Source of the DNA: Sporosarcina ureae
GTDB taxonomy: Bacteria; Bacillota; Bacilli; Bacillales_A; Planococcaceae
Direction: 5' to 3'
Assembly: GCF_002109325.1 (NCBI RefSeq)
Contig: NZ_CP015348.1
Span: forward strand, 2,295,501-2,359,500
DNA: 64,000 nt
Position numbers and translations under genes: made by a program. Shown piece after piece: positions 8,349-17,205 of this stretch; position 1 is the stretch's first letter, and every line of letters starts with the position of its first letter. The notes below the pieces were generated by a model. The model saw only the letters and a program-made list of their open reading frames with translations. It made no database searches and was not told the DNA's origin.

Positions 8349-11300
8349 ATGACGTCAAATACATCATTTAAAACAAGTGTAAATATTAAGTTTGATATAG
8401 GGAATAAAGAATTTTTAGATAGATACTTACCAACTCCATCCCACGCAGAATCTTTAATTGGTTTGGCAACAGGTTTTGTGGAGAAGGGCGCTAGCACATC
8501 ACATATAATGATCGGACCTTATGGAAGTGGAAAGTCGTTAATCGCTTCGATTATTGCAAGTATCGTTAGTAAATCTGTTTCGTTAAAGACTATTGATAAA
8601 CTAACGCATAAATTTGAAAAGGTTCATCAAGACATTTTCGAAGTAATTTCCAAGTTGCCTAAAGTTGAGAAAATATATCTGCCTGTCACTTTGTCAGGTT
8701 ACGAAGGCTCTTTTAGTGAGGCAGTAATTACAGCGATAAATAGAGAACTGAAAAAACATAATATTGATGCGAATTTATCTTCGGATGAGGAAACAGTCGT
8801 TACTATCATTCAAAAGTGGGAAAATGAATACCCACATACTTATGAACAGTTTTCTAGCATAGTCAAGCAAAAGAAGAATCTAAACGTAAAACAATGGCTA
8901 GATTTATTTGTTTTGGAAATGAATCATGAATTAGAATGGTTCAAAGAAATATATCCTCGACTAACGGCTGGAGCGACTTATAAAGCTGATAATAGTCAGT
9001 TGTTTTTGGAAAAGATAGAAGCGCTTCTAGAAATCCTAGAAGAAAAAAACATAGGAATTTTTTTGGTCTACGATGAGTTTGGACGATTCCTTCAGACATT
9101 AAAATCTGATGAAATTTATAAGACGATGCAAGATATTCAAGACTTAGCGGAGATCGCATCACGCTCGAAGGGACTGCTTCATTTATTATTAGTTTCACAC
9201 AAGAGTATGGCGCAATATATGTTGACGTTCAATGAAGAATATAAGTCTGAATTTCAGCGAATTGAAAAACGCTTTAATAGTTATTTCGTTGAAAGTGATA
9301 CAGCGACATATTATAGAATTGCTGAGCAATATACATCACAAATAGTTCAGCCTTCAATATTTACTTTAGAAGAGTTTGGTAAAAGCGTTGCGGAGGTTAG
9401 GAAATTTAATCTTTTCGATGAACTTAATCAACAAGAAGTTGAGAAGGTTATAGTTGAAGGTGCTTTCCCTATACATCCAGTGGCTTTATTTATGTTACCT
9501 AGAATATCAAAAGTGTTTGGACAGAACGAACGAACATTATTTACCTTTTTAGAAAGTAAGGATTCTGGTGGCTTAATAAATCATATATCTAAAAGTGATA
9601 ATTATTACTATACACATAAATTATTCGATTTCTTTTTCAATCAAAAATTAGAGAACGATTATGATGACGAAGTATTTAAATCTTTTTACTTGTATAAAAA
9701 GGTAACGAGTAATATTTCAAGAAATAATACTAATGAAAAACTATATCAAATTTTACGTTTTATAACGCTTTGGGAACTTAGCAATTCTAACTCGGTTTAT
9801 AAATTGGATAATGAATTAATAGCATTTTCAACTGGGATCTTGCTAGAAGAAGTTAATGAAATTTTAGAATCAGCTAGTAACAGTAAATTCATTAGATACA
9901 ATCGTATATTGGAAGTCTGGGAACTTAATGAAGGTAGCTCAGTTATTGTTGATGAATTAATTGATGAGAATAAAACTTTTCTAAAACTTAATAATGAAAA
10001 GAGAACCCAGTTTATGGAGGGGTTGTTAAAGAAACAGTATTACTTAGCGAATGAATATAATGATAGAAAAAGTATGACGAGATTTATGAAAGTAAAATTA
10101 GTATCTTCAGCTGATGTGTTAAATGAAAATATCGTTGTTTGTGAAACTGAGATAGAAGATGCTGACGGTTATATTTATTTTGTGCTTTTAGATAAAGTAG
10201 CTAACTTTGAATTAGTTAAAGATAAAGTTAGTTCGTACAATAGTGAAAGAATCATGTTTAGCATAATTAAAGATCCATTTTCAAAAATTCAACCGCTCAT
10301 AGACAAAGAATTAGTAGTTGCGAGTTTGTTGACTAATAAGAAGATATTGAGTGAATACGCTTTATTAGAAGAAGAACTCTTAGTACTGCAAGAAGAACTT
10401 CTTCATGAAGTGTCAGGTTTTTTAAGTCAATACGTAGACTTTTCTAGGGAACCTACGTGGATCTTGAACGGCCAGAATGTCCATATCTATGATGATATTG
10501 ATTTGGAAAATCGAATAAGTGATATTATGGAAAAGCACTTTGGGCAAATGCCTTTGATTCTTAATGAGGCTGTTAATCGTATGCATGTAAACGGTATGCA
10601 ACAAAACGCCTTATACAAAGTTCTAAACGGCATTCTAGTGGATTTTGACAAAGAAAATTTAGGGATTGAAGGACAAGGACCGGATTATTTAATTTATGCT
10701 ACTGTACTAAAGAACAATAAGATCAATTTAACTGATTTGAACCATATTGAAAATGTTAGTTTGAATTCTATTAGATATAAGTTATTGGAAGAAATTACTT
10801 CTAATCCAAAAGGTAATCTAAAAGAGCTTGTAGATATTATGATTAAACCACCATTTGGTATCAGAAAACCTTTAGTTCCGTTGTTGTTCGTTATGTTATT
10901 AAGAGACAGATGGGATCAATTGATGTTTTATCGAAATGATATGTTTGTATCTACGATAGAGGCAGAAAAAGTGTATGCGATGTTTGATAATTATTCAAAC
11001 TATCAATACGAATTCCATCATTACTCAGAAGATCTGCTTTCATTCATGGAAGACGTTGAAAGCGTAGTAAAAGATTATATTAGTGATAATGTTAAGGATA
11101 GGACATTATTGATTAAGGCATGTAGCGGATTATTAAACTGGTTGCGTCAATTGCCACGAGTGACTCAAATTACGGATGCTATTCCTGAAAACGAAAAAAC
11201 ATTACGTGAATTAATTAGAAGAACTGAAATAAGTCCGTTAGAAAGTATGAAAGAAATTCACTCTTTATGTGAAGGTGATATACAAACTATAGAAAAGTCT

Positions 11301-11789
11301 ATAACTGTAATGGGTAGCTTCTTTGCTAGGTTCAAAATATATGTTACAAACCAGCTTATTGAAACTTTAGCTATAGAGAACTTTGAAGAGAAGGCAGCTT
11401 TTGTAGAGAATATAGATCGTAAGAAAGTTGCTGGAAATAGACTTTTAACCAGTATAATTGCTGTGCAAAATATCGACCAATTCGTGGAAGAGTATATTGG
11501 TATAAGCTTAGAGAACTGGTCGGACACTACGCTGGAACTTTATCAGCAACAATTAAAGAACGATTATGAATCATTTACATCAGAGAATTCTCAAGTTCAA
11601 TTGAATGAAGATATGATTCAATTGAATTATAATGATGTATATAAACAGATTGAACCTGTTGAACTTTCAACTAAATCCAAAGTAGTATTTAATAATGTGG
11701 ACAGAATGTTGAAGAGTGCAGGGAGAAATATTTCGAAAAAAGAGCTTAACTATATTATGTATAAGCTACTTGACAAGTATCTTGAATAG
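8349..11789 (+). CDS. Large P-loop ATPase, BrxC/PglY- or DUF6079-like (candidate defence gene)
   Basis: 1146 residues. The Walker A motif GPYGSGKS lies at residues 56-63 and a Walker B-like FLVYDEFG near 240. The region between them is long and helical, and the remaining ~850 residues are without recognisable catalytic motifs. Size and a single N-terminal AAA-like domain recall the BrxC/PglY ATPases of BREX and related DUF6079/DUF499 proteins, though I cannot confirm homology. It lies between the DUF4007 and PP-loop genes with very short gaps, so the three are probably made together and may form a complex. Base composition is low in GC like the rest of the island. Confidence 0.75.
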   Translation: MTSNTSFKTSVNIKFDIGNKEFLDRYLPTPSHAESLIGLATGFVEKGASTSHIMIGPYGSGKSLIASIIASIVSKSVSLKTIDKLTHKFEKVHQDIFEVISKLPKVEKIYLPVTLSGYEGSFSEAVITAINRELKKHNIDANLSSDEETVVTIIQKWENEYPHTYEQFSSIVKQKKNLNVKQWLDLFVLEMNHELEWFKEIYPRLTAGATYKADNSQLFLEKIEALLEILEEKNIGIFLVYDEFGRFLQTLKSDEIYKTMQDIQDLAEIASRSKGLLHLLLVSHKSMAQYMLTFNEEYKSEFQRIEKRFNSYFVESDTATYYRIAEQYTSQIVQPSIFTLEEFGKSVAEVRKFNLFDELNQQEVEKVIVEGAFPIHPVALFMLPRISKVFGQNERTLFTFLESKDSGGLINHISKSDNYYYTHKLFDFFFNQKLENDYDDEVFKSFYLYKKVTSNISRNNTNEKLYQILRFITLWELSNSNSVYKLDNELIAFSTGILLEEVNEILESASNSKFIRYNRILEVWELNEGSSVIVDELIDENKTFLKLNNEKRTQFMEGLLKKQYYLANEYNDRKSMTRFMKVKLVSSADVLNENIVVCETEIEDADGYIYFVLLDKVANFELVKDKVSSYNSERIMFSIIKDPFSKIQPLIDKELVVASLLTNKKILSEYALLEEELLVLQEELLHEVSGFLSQYVDFSREPTWILNGQNVHIYDDIDLENRISDIMEKHFGQMPLILNEAVNRMHVNGMQQNALYKVLNGILVDFDKENLGIEGQGPDYLIYATVLKNNKINLTDLNHIENVSLNSIRYKLLEEITSNPKGNLKELVDIMIKPPFGIRKPLVPLLFVMLLRDRWDQLMFYRNDMFVSTIEAEKVYAMFDNYSNYQYEFHHYSEDLLSFMEDVESVVKDYISDNVKDRTLLIKACSGLLNWLRQLPRVTQITDAIPENEKTLRELIRRTEISPLESMKEIHSLCEGDIQTIEKSITVMGSFFARFKIYVTNQLIETLAIENFEEKAAFVENIDRKKVAGNRLLTSIIAVQNIDQFVEEYIGISLENWSDTTLELYQQQLKNDYESFTSENSQVQLNEDMIQLNYNDVYKQIEPVELSTKSKVVFNNVDRMLKSAGRNISKKELNYIMYKLLDKYLE

Positions 11790-11800
11790 GAGTGGTACTG

Positions 11801-12601
11801 ATGGAAAGAAAGCCTGTTCATGTTGCAATGTATAGTGGTGGAGCTTCAAGTGCGTATGTAGCTTACCAAATGGTACAAACTCATGGAGTAGAAAACTGTA
11901 TCTTGTTTTTCACGAATACACTTTGGGAAGACGAAGATAACTACAGATTTATGGAAGAGGTAGCTGATTATATAGGTATAGAAGTTACTGAAAGAATAGA
12001 TGGTAGAACACCTGAAGAAGTATTTATTGATACACGTTTCCTAGGAAATTCTCGACTGGCGAAGTGTTCAGAAGAATTAAAGGTTAAACAAACGATATTC
12101 TTCTTAGAAGAATTGCGCGACGAACATAATTTAGAACCAATATTATACTTTGGAATTGGACCTCATGAATCTCATCGTGCAGTCAACCTTAAAGAGTTCT
12201 ATGAGCACAGACCGCTAGAACCTGTTGAGACTAGATTTCCGATGATTGAAACATTCCGTGAAGATATAGACGTCAAAGTCATTATCGAAGAGGAGTGGGG
12301 TATTAAGCTTCCTAGAATGTATGAATTAGGATTCTCTCACGCAAACTGTGCTGGTCGTTGTGTCAGAGGTGGGTTCCAACACTATGCGCAACTATATAAG
12401 GTTTGGCCAGATCAATATGCTTTACAAGAAGAAATGGAAGAGAACTTCAGAGAGCATTTCGAAAAGGATGTCTCCATCTTGAAAAAAGATGGTGGTCCAT
12501 ATACATTAAAAGAATATAGAGAACGAATGGATAGAGAAGGAATAGAAGGATTCTTGAAGATTCAGGATGAAACTGTCCCTTGCGTTTGTTCATTCTCGTA
12601 A
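11801..12601 (+). CDS. PAPS-reductase-like PP-loop protein, DndC/BrxP-like (candidate defence gene)
   Basis: 266 residues from ATG 11801, with AGGAGTGG at 11788-11795 as ribosome binding site. The N-terminus has the PP-loop nucleotide-binding motif in the variant YSGGASSAY (the common form is SGGKDS), followed by LFFTNTLWEDEDNY, typical of the adenine-nucleotide alpha hydrolase fold. Cysteines in KCSEELK, ANCAGRCVRGG and CVC could bind an iron-sulfur cluster, as in DndC, which adds sulfur to the DNA backbone. No dndA, dndD or dndE is nearby, so DNA phosphorothioation is possible but not shown; another nucleotide modification is equally open. Confidence 0.75.
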   Translation: MERKPVHVAMYSGGASSAYVAYQMVQTHGVENCILFFTNTLWEDEDNYRFMEEVADYIGIEVTERIDGRTPEEVFIDTRFLGNSRLAKCSEELKVKQTIFFLEELRDEHNLEPILYFGIGPHESHRAVNLKEFYEHRPLEPVETRFPMIETFREDIDVKVIIEEEWGIKLPRMYELGFSHANCAGRCVRGGFQHYAQLYKVWPDQYALQEEMEENFREHFEKDVSILKKDGGPYTLKEYRERMDREGIEGFLKIQDETVPCVCSFS

Positions 12602-12608
12602 TATTTAT

Positions 12609-12648
12609 AAAGCGATCAGAAATGTCACTAGACAACTCTGATCGCTTT
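12609..12648 (+). terminator. Hairpin terminator ending the defence island
   Basis: AAAGCGATCAGA pairs perfectly with TCTGATCGCTTT around a 16-base loop, followed by TTATTTATT. It starts eight bases after the PP-loop gene stop. Confidence 0.8.
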
Positions 12649-12906
12649 TATTTATTGAAAATGACAACAAAATCTTTATCTGTTGCAAGTTAAAGGGTAA
12701 CACTATTGAAATAGTCCAATATCTAGTATTCCAAGTGGCTTTAAATTAAATGCTCTGAAGGTTTCTGAAAATGATTGACTAGAATCGACGAATAGTAAAT
12801 AATGAATAGTAAGCAACTCCAATTATACAATGTTTGATATGAGTAATAAGAATCATTATAAAGTATGAATTTCCCTTTTTGAATAAGGGATGAGGGGGTG
12901 GAACGT

Positions 12907-14943
12907 ATGAATTCGATACTAGACAACCAAGAATACACACAACTAATCGGATCCTTTTCACCTAAGATGATACTATTATCTATTTTAGTTATAGCGTTCG
13001 CTTCCTATACCGCGCTCGTATTATATGATCGGATGTTGAAACCGAGTTTCTTCAAACGGGAAGTGTGGCTAATATTGGCGACACTCGCTTTATCATTCGG
13101 AATTTGGGCCACCCATTTTCTGTCGATGAATTCTTTATTGATTCCAGTTGAAATGCACATCCAGTACGGTTGGGCATTTGTATGTATAGTACCGATCTTT
13201 CTGACGGTGATATTTGCGTTCTGGCTCGTGCAAGCTCCATTGAAAGCTTGTTGGCGACATGCGCTAGCCGCTGCGTCGATTGCTTTTGGTATGAGTCTCA
13301 TGCATTTTCTTGGCATGAAGGCATTAAAGGCGGATGCGTTAATTATCCACGATTGGAAACTAGTGATTGCTGGGAATATAGCGGGTGGATTGTTTGCGTA
13401 TGTTGCGCTGAAGGCAATTAGTCATCCCAAACGTACGTCGTCATCGAAATGGATCGCTACGTTAAGCCTGGCAATGGGGACGTTATCTGCACATTACTTG
13501 GGTATTTTTGCTACTTCGTATTATATAGAAGAAGGACAAGCATTAAGTGAGTCCATCATGCATATGCAGATCATGAATACGTTGATCGGGGTTGGCGTTG
13601 GGTTATTGCTACTAGGCATGTTATTGACTTCCTATGTCGACGGTTATTTGGATTATTGGCTGAAGTACTTTGACGTGCTAACGAAACTCCCGAATCGACG
13701 AAATTGGGAGCGTTGTTTGACGGATGAAGTGGCAGCCGGTGATGTTGCCATTTGGAATTTCCCTGATTTACAGCGTATCAATCAATTATATGGTTATATG
13801 GCAGGGGATAAGATACTACAAGAAATCGGTGAGTTGCTGTCGAAATGGAAACCGCCATTTGCGGAACTATACAGAGTGAGCGGTAATCGCTATCTGTTTT
13901 GCGTGCATCAAGCAGGCCGTTCGGCGGACTTTTATAAAAACTTGGTCATTATGCAACGTGAGATTGATCAATTGCTGCCTATTAAACGCCAAGAGATGCG
14001 GTACGTCTGTGGTTTGGCCAAGGCTGACCAGAATAAGACAGTGAAGACGTTATATAAAGAAGCATTAATGGTCGTTGAACAAGCGACTGCTTCCCGTGAA
14101 TGGGGATTGCTGACGTTTGATCCCGCGAGTCATGGCATGTCATACGAGCAGGATGTTTTGCGCGATATTAACAAAGCGCTTGATGAAAATCATATTTATA
14201 TTGTCTATCAACCGAAAGTAAGAGGAAACAATGAAGAATTCGTCGGCGTAGAAGCATTGCTTCGCTGGACGCATCCAAAACTCGGAGCCATCCCGCCAGC
14301 GACGTTCATTCCGATATTGGAGCAAGAAGGGCGTATGGGAGAAGTGACGGACTGGATTATTCGAGAAGTGTGCGGACAGATTCATAACTGGGATTCGCAG
14401 GGCGTTCATATCCCGCAAGTAGCGATCAATATTCCGGGTGAATATGTGATTGAGCCACAATTACTCGATCTGTTATGGAAAGAGACCAATGCATACAGAT
14501 TCGATCCGAGCCGTATTGAACTGGAGTTGACGGAAACAAGTACTGCCAAGTCCACGACTCAGGCTATTGCTGCGATGAAACGATTTAGGCGCTATGGATT
14601 CTCCATCGCACTCGATGATTTTGGAACAGGCGTGTCTTCTTTGTCCTTTTTACAGCAGATGCCCATTACGACGCTGAAAATAGATAAGTCCTTTACGGAT
14701 GAAGTACCAGCACCAGCGAAAAAGTGTGCTGTACTGAATGCCATCCTTGCGATTGGTTGCTCAATGGATCTTTCTATTGTGATTGAAGGTGTGGAGAAGA
14801 AAAAACAAGTGGACTTCTTGCTTGACTTACAGCCAGACTTGATCTTTCAAGGATATTATTTCTCCAAGCCTTTAACCGTTCCGCAATTGGAAGAATGGGT
14901 GTTGGAGTCCAATAAACAGCGTCTCTGTCCAAATAATCCGTAA
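12907..14943 (+). CDS. MHYT-GGDEF-EAL cyclic-di-GMP protein, probable phosphodiesterase
   Basis: 678 residues from ATG 12907; the earlier GTG lies inside the ribosome binding site GAGGGGG. The first ~250 residues are a seven-helix MHYT sensor with its three signatures THFLSMNS, MHFLGMK and AHYLGI, which are thought to bind metal and sense a gas or redox state. The GGDEF domain is degenerate: SGNRY stands where GGDEF is expected, so it should not make c-di-GMP. The EAL domain looks intact, with EALLRW, ELTET, DDFGTG, LKIDKS and EGVEKK near residues 430-670. The likely role is c-di-GMP breakdown under control of the membrane sensor. It is transcribed alone, in front of cheV. Confidence 0.9.
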   Translation: MNSILDNQEYTQLIGSFSPKMILLSILVIAFASYTALVLYDRMLKPSFFKREVWLILATLALSFGIWATHFLSMNSLLIPVEMHIQYGWAFVCIVPIFLTVIFAFWLVQAPLKACWRHALAAASIAFGMSLMHFLGMKALKADALIIHDWKLVIAGNIAGGLFAYVALKAISHPKRTSSSKWIATLSLAMGTLSAHYLGIFATSYYIEEGQALSESIMHMQIMNTLIGVGVGLLLLGMLLTSYVDGYLDYWLKYFDVLTKLPNRRNWERCLTDEVAAGDVAIWNFPDLQRINQLYGYMAGDKILQEIGELLSKWKPPFAELYRVSGNRYLFCVHQAGRSADFYKNLVIMQREIDQLLPIKRQEMRYVCGLAKADQNKTVKTLYKEALMVVEQATASREWGLLTFDPASHGMSYEQDVLRDINKALDENHIYIVYQPKVRGNNEEFVGVEALLRWTHPKLGAIPPATFIPILEQEGRMGEVTDWIIREVCGQIHNWDSQGVHIPQVAINIPGEYVIEPQLLDLLWKETNAYRFDPSRIELELTETSTAKSTTQAIAAMKRFRRYGFSIALDDFGTGVSSLSFLQQMPITTLKIDKSFTDEVPAPAKKCAVLNAILAIGCSMDLSIVIEGVEKKKQVDFLLDLQPDLIFQGYYFSKPLTVPQLEEWVLESNKQRLCPNNP

Positions 14944-15003
14944 CGGACGGTAGCAGTAAGTAAGGAACTAGATTTATTTTCATTGTCCTAGATTGAGAGT
15001 TTG

Positions 15004-15018
15004 TTTCTATGGTATACT
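15004..15018 (+). promoter_or_regulatory. Candidate extended -10 promoter of cheV
   Basis: TTTCTATGGTATACT contains TGGTATACT, an extended -10 (TGnTATAAT-like). A -35-like TTGAGA lies 14 bases upstream of the -10, which is short. The identical 15-mer is found at 30777-30791 upstream of another gene. Confidence 0.45.
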
Positions 15019-15100
15019 AGTCCTATCGCACCAACAAGTTATGGAATTTATCGATAAATATACTATGAATAGACCACATTGTCTGAGAGGGTGGAAGAAT

Positions 15101-16006
15101 TTGTCCAAGGATTCAGGGATTTTATTGGAAAGCGGCACAAATGAGCTGGAGATTGTCGGATTTGAGATGCAAGGTAATCGCTACGGCATTAACGTGATCA
15201 AAGTAAAAGAGATTATCATGCCATTGAAGATTACACCGATCCCCCACGCGCATTTTGCGGTAGAGGGAATTATTCAGCTACGTGGTGAAGTATTACCTGT
15301 CGTCAGTATGGAAAAGATTTTAGGAATGGCGCCATCGGAAAATCCGCAAGATGCCAAGTATATCGTCGCTGCTTTCAATAAACAAACGGTTGTCTTCCGT
15401 GTACACAACGTCACACAGATTCACCGTATTTCTTGGAATCAAATTGAGAAGCCTTCTGGAATCTATGCAGCAGAGAGCTCTCAAGTCATCGGCGTCATCA
15501 AGCTCGATGGCGAAATGTTGCTGTTGCTTGACTTCGAGAAGATCATTTTGGATATTAATCCGGAAGCGGGTATTAACGTGGAGCAAGTGAAGAAGCTTGG
15601 GAAACGTGAGCGTTCGGATAAACGTATTTTGGTTGCAGAAGATTCACCGCTATTGCGCAAGTTATTGCATGATACGCTAAGTGAAGCAGGCTACGCAAAT
15701 CTCGACTTTTATGAAAATGGTCAAGACGCGTTCGATTATTTGGAGTCGTTAGTGGCGGACGGTGTAGACGTGAAGAAGGAAGTCCAGTTGGTCATTACGG
15801 ATATTGAGATGCCACAAATGGACGGTCATCACTTCACAAAACGTGTGCGTGAAACACCGCAACTATCCGGTCTACCTATCATTATCTTCTCATCACTCAT
15901 CACAGATGATCTGAAGCACAAAGGGGACAGCGTCGGAGCTGATGATCAAGTCAGTAAGCCGGAAATTGCTGAATTGGTATTGAAGATCGATAAGTATATA
16001 TTATAA
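15101..16006 (+). CDS. cheV: Chemotaxis coupling protein CheV (CheW-REC)
   Basis: 301 residues from TTG 15101, matching the usual CheV length; the ribosome binding site GAGAGGGTGG precedes it, whereas an upstream in-frame extension has no good site. Residues ~15-150 are a CheW domain (NRYGINVIKVKEII, RGEVLPVVSM), and residues ~175-300 a receiver domain with the phosphoacceptor Asp in VITDIEMPQMDG and Lys in SKPEI. CheV links chemoreceptors to CheA and tunes adaptation through phosphorylation. No other chemotaxis gene is in the window, which is usual for cheV. A hairpin terminator follows. Confidence 0.92.
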   Translation: MSKDSGILLESGTNELEIVGFEMQGNRYGINVIKVKEIIMPLKITPIPHAHFAVEGIIQLRGEVLPVVSMEKILGMAPSENPQDAKYIVAAFNKQTVVFRVHNVTQIHRISWNQIEKPSGIYAAESSQVIGVIKLDGEMLLLLDFEKIILDINPEAGINVEQVKKLGKRERSDKRILVAEDSPLLRKLLHDTLSEAGYANLDFYENGQDAFDYLESLVADGVDVKKEVQLVITDIEMPQMDGHHFTKRVRETPQLSGLPIIIFSSLITDDLKHKGDSVGADDQVSKPEIAELVLKIDKYIL

Positions 16007-16013
16007 GAATGAG

Positions 16014-16045
16014 AGACTTCCGTTTTATGCGGGGGTCTTTTTTCG
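16014..16045 (+). terminator. Terminator of cheV
   Basis: AGACTTCCG and CGGGGGTCT pair with wobble around TTTTATG, followed by six T residues. It lies just after the cheV stop. Confidence 0.65.
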
Positions 16046-16058
16046 TTCATAGACTAAA

Positions 16059-16094
16059 AACACGCCACGTACCGATACCGGCAAGTGGCGTGTT
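16059..16094 (-). terminator. Terminator of the mini-protein genes
   Basis: AACACGCCAC pairs perfectly with GTGGCGTGTT. On the minus strand it is followed by TTTTTAG, so it ends the 16106-16522 minus-strand unit. Confidence 0.7.
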
Positions 16095-16105
16095 AAGTGG
16101 ATTCT

Positions 16106-16285
16106 TTATTTATCGTCGTCACGTTTCACCTTATCATCAATCGGAACATATTCTCCCTTAATTCCATCTTTTTCGATGTCGTAGTATTTATCTGCACCTA
16201 CTCCACCTTCATCGATCATTCTTGAAATACCTTTCGTGCGCATTTCATGTTCCTTCACAATCTTTTTGCGGCCGTCATTCGTCAT
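16106..16285 (-). CDS. Mini-protein, paralogue of the upstream gene
   Basis: 59 residues, highly charged, from ATG 16285 with AAGGTGG eight bases before it. It shares an EMRTK...RMIDEGG.GADKYYDI block with the 55-residue protein encoded just upstream (16355-16522), so the two arose by tandem duplication. The C-terminal tails differ. There is no signal peptide or membrane segment. I do not recognise the family. The conservation of the IDEGGxGADKYYDI core and good ribosome binding sites on both copies make these real genes. Confidence 0.65.
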   Translation of the reverse strand: MTNDGRKKIVKEHEMRTKGISRMIDEGGVGADKYYDIEKDGIKGEYVPIDDKVKRDDDK

Positions 16286-16354
16286 ATTCGTTTCCACCTT
16301 TCACTGAAATATATGTTGGAGATAATGGTGTAACTTCACAGACAGATCTGCCAT

Positions 16355-16522
16355 TTACTTATTTTTATCTTTGGATACTTCTACAATTTCTTCTTCCGGT
16401 GACACTTTTTTAATATCATAATACTTATCCGCGCCCATCCCGCCTTCATCGATCATTCTGGCGATTTCCTTCGTGCGCATTTCATTTGCCTTCACAATTT
16501 CTTTTCGGTCGTCTTTAGCCAT
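16355..16522 (-). CDS. Mini-protein, 55 residues, tandem paralogue
   Basis: Starts at ATG 16522 behind an excellent ribosome binding site (AAAGGAGGAATTATAA) and stops at TAA 16355-16357. The protein begins MAKDDRKEIVKANEMRTK and contains RMIDEGGMGADKYYDI, then an acidic/basic tail (EEEIVEVSKDKNK). It aligns over ~37 residues with the protein of 16106-16285, with which it probably forms an operon. Short, soluble, charged, of unknown function; adaptor-like or stress-related roles are possible but unsupported. Confidence 0.7.
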   Translation of the reverse strand: MAKDDRKEIVKANEMRTKEIARMIDEGGMGADKYYDIKKVSPEEEIVEVSKDKNK

Positions 16523-16741
16523 TTATAATTCCTCCTTTAAAATAAAATCTTCTTTTACTCTGTTAGGAAATAGAATATGTGACTTGACTCTTTGTTGAAT
16601 CTTCTCTCTATTTTACCACAAATACGTAAAGGAATGGGGAAATGCAAGTACTCTACTGGTTGATTTCCAGAAAATTTCATTATTGAAAGACAACCGAATG
16701 AAAGAAATGGTATATTTAGTTAAAAGAAGGGAGTGGCGCGT

Positions 16742-17164
16742 ATGAAAAAGCTCTTTTTCCTCATTTTTGTGCTTAGTAGCCTGTTGGTCGGATGCGCTGA
16801 AAATACAGTATCCTATTCGGAAGTAAAGCAGGAGCAAGTCAACGAAAACGTCAAAAGATTCATTCAGAGTGTACAGGGGAGTCAGGATATAGAACGCAAC
16901 GGAATATATAAATATTATGATAAAGCACATATTCAATACTTATACGTAACGCAGGATTTTCTCGCTAACGAAAAAGGTTTTGGCGGGTTGGATATCGAAA
17001 CAGATAAAGATTCTATGCATATATATTTGAATGAAAATGATGAGCCGACAGAAGATACCTATTGGCTATATCGAATTAAATCAGATCGTGAATTTACGTA
17101 TTCCAAGGTCTATAAAAATGGTGAAGAAACCTATTTCGGTACGATTGGCGTATCCGGCGACTAA
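16742..17164 (+). CDS. Small lipoprotein
   Basis: 140 residues from ATG 16742, preceded by AAGAAGGGAG. The N-terminus MKKLFFLIFVLSSLLVGC is a clear lipoprotein signal with lipobox LVGC, so the mature protein is attached to the outer face of the membrane. The rest is polar with no family I recognise. It lies 41 bases before a PAS histidine kinase on the same strand and may be co-transcribed; an accessory or sensory role for the kinase is only a guess. Confidence 0.75.
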   Translation: MKKLFFLIFVLSSLLVGCAENTVSYSEVKQEQVNENVKRFIQSVQGSQDIERNGIYKYYDKAHIQYLYVTQDFLANEKGFGGLDIETDKDSMHIYLNENDEPTEDTYWLYRIKSDREFTYSKVYKNGEETYFGTIGVSGD

Positions 17165-17205
17165 CGACTATATATTTACTGTCGAAAAAAGGGAAGTGCG
17201 AGCAA

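Noticed and set aside
3041-12601. BREX, Dnd or DISARM system as such
   Set aside because: Single parts resemble each, but pglZ/brxL, dndA/D/E and drmA/drmB with methylase are absent.
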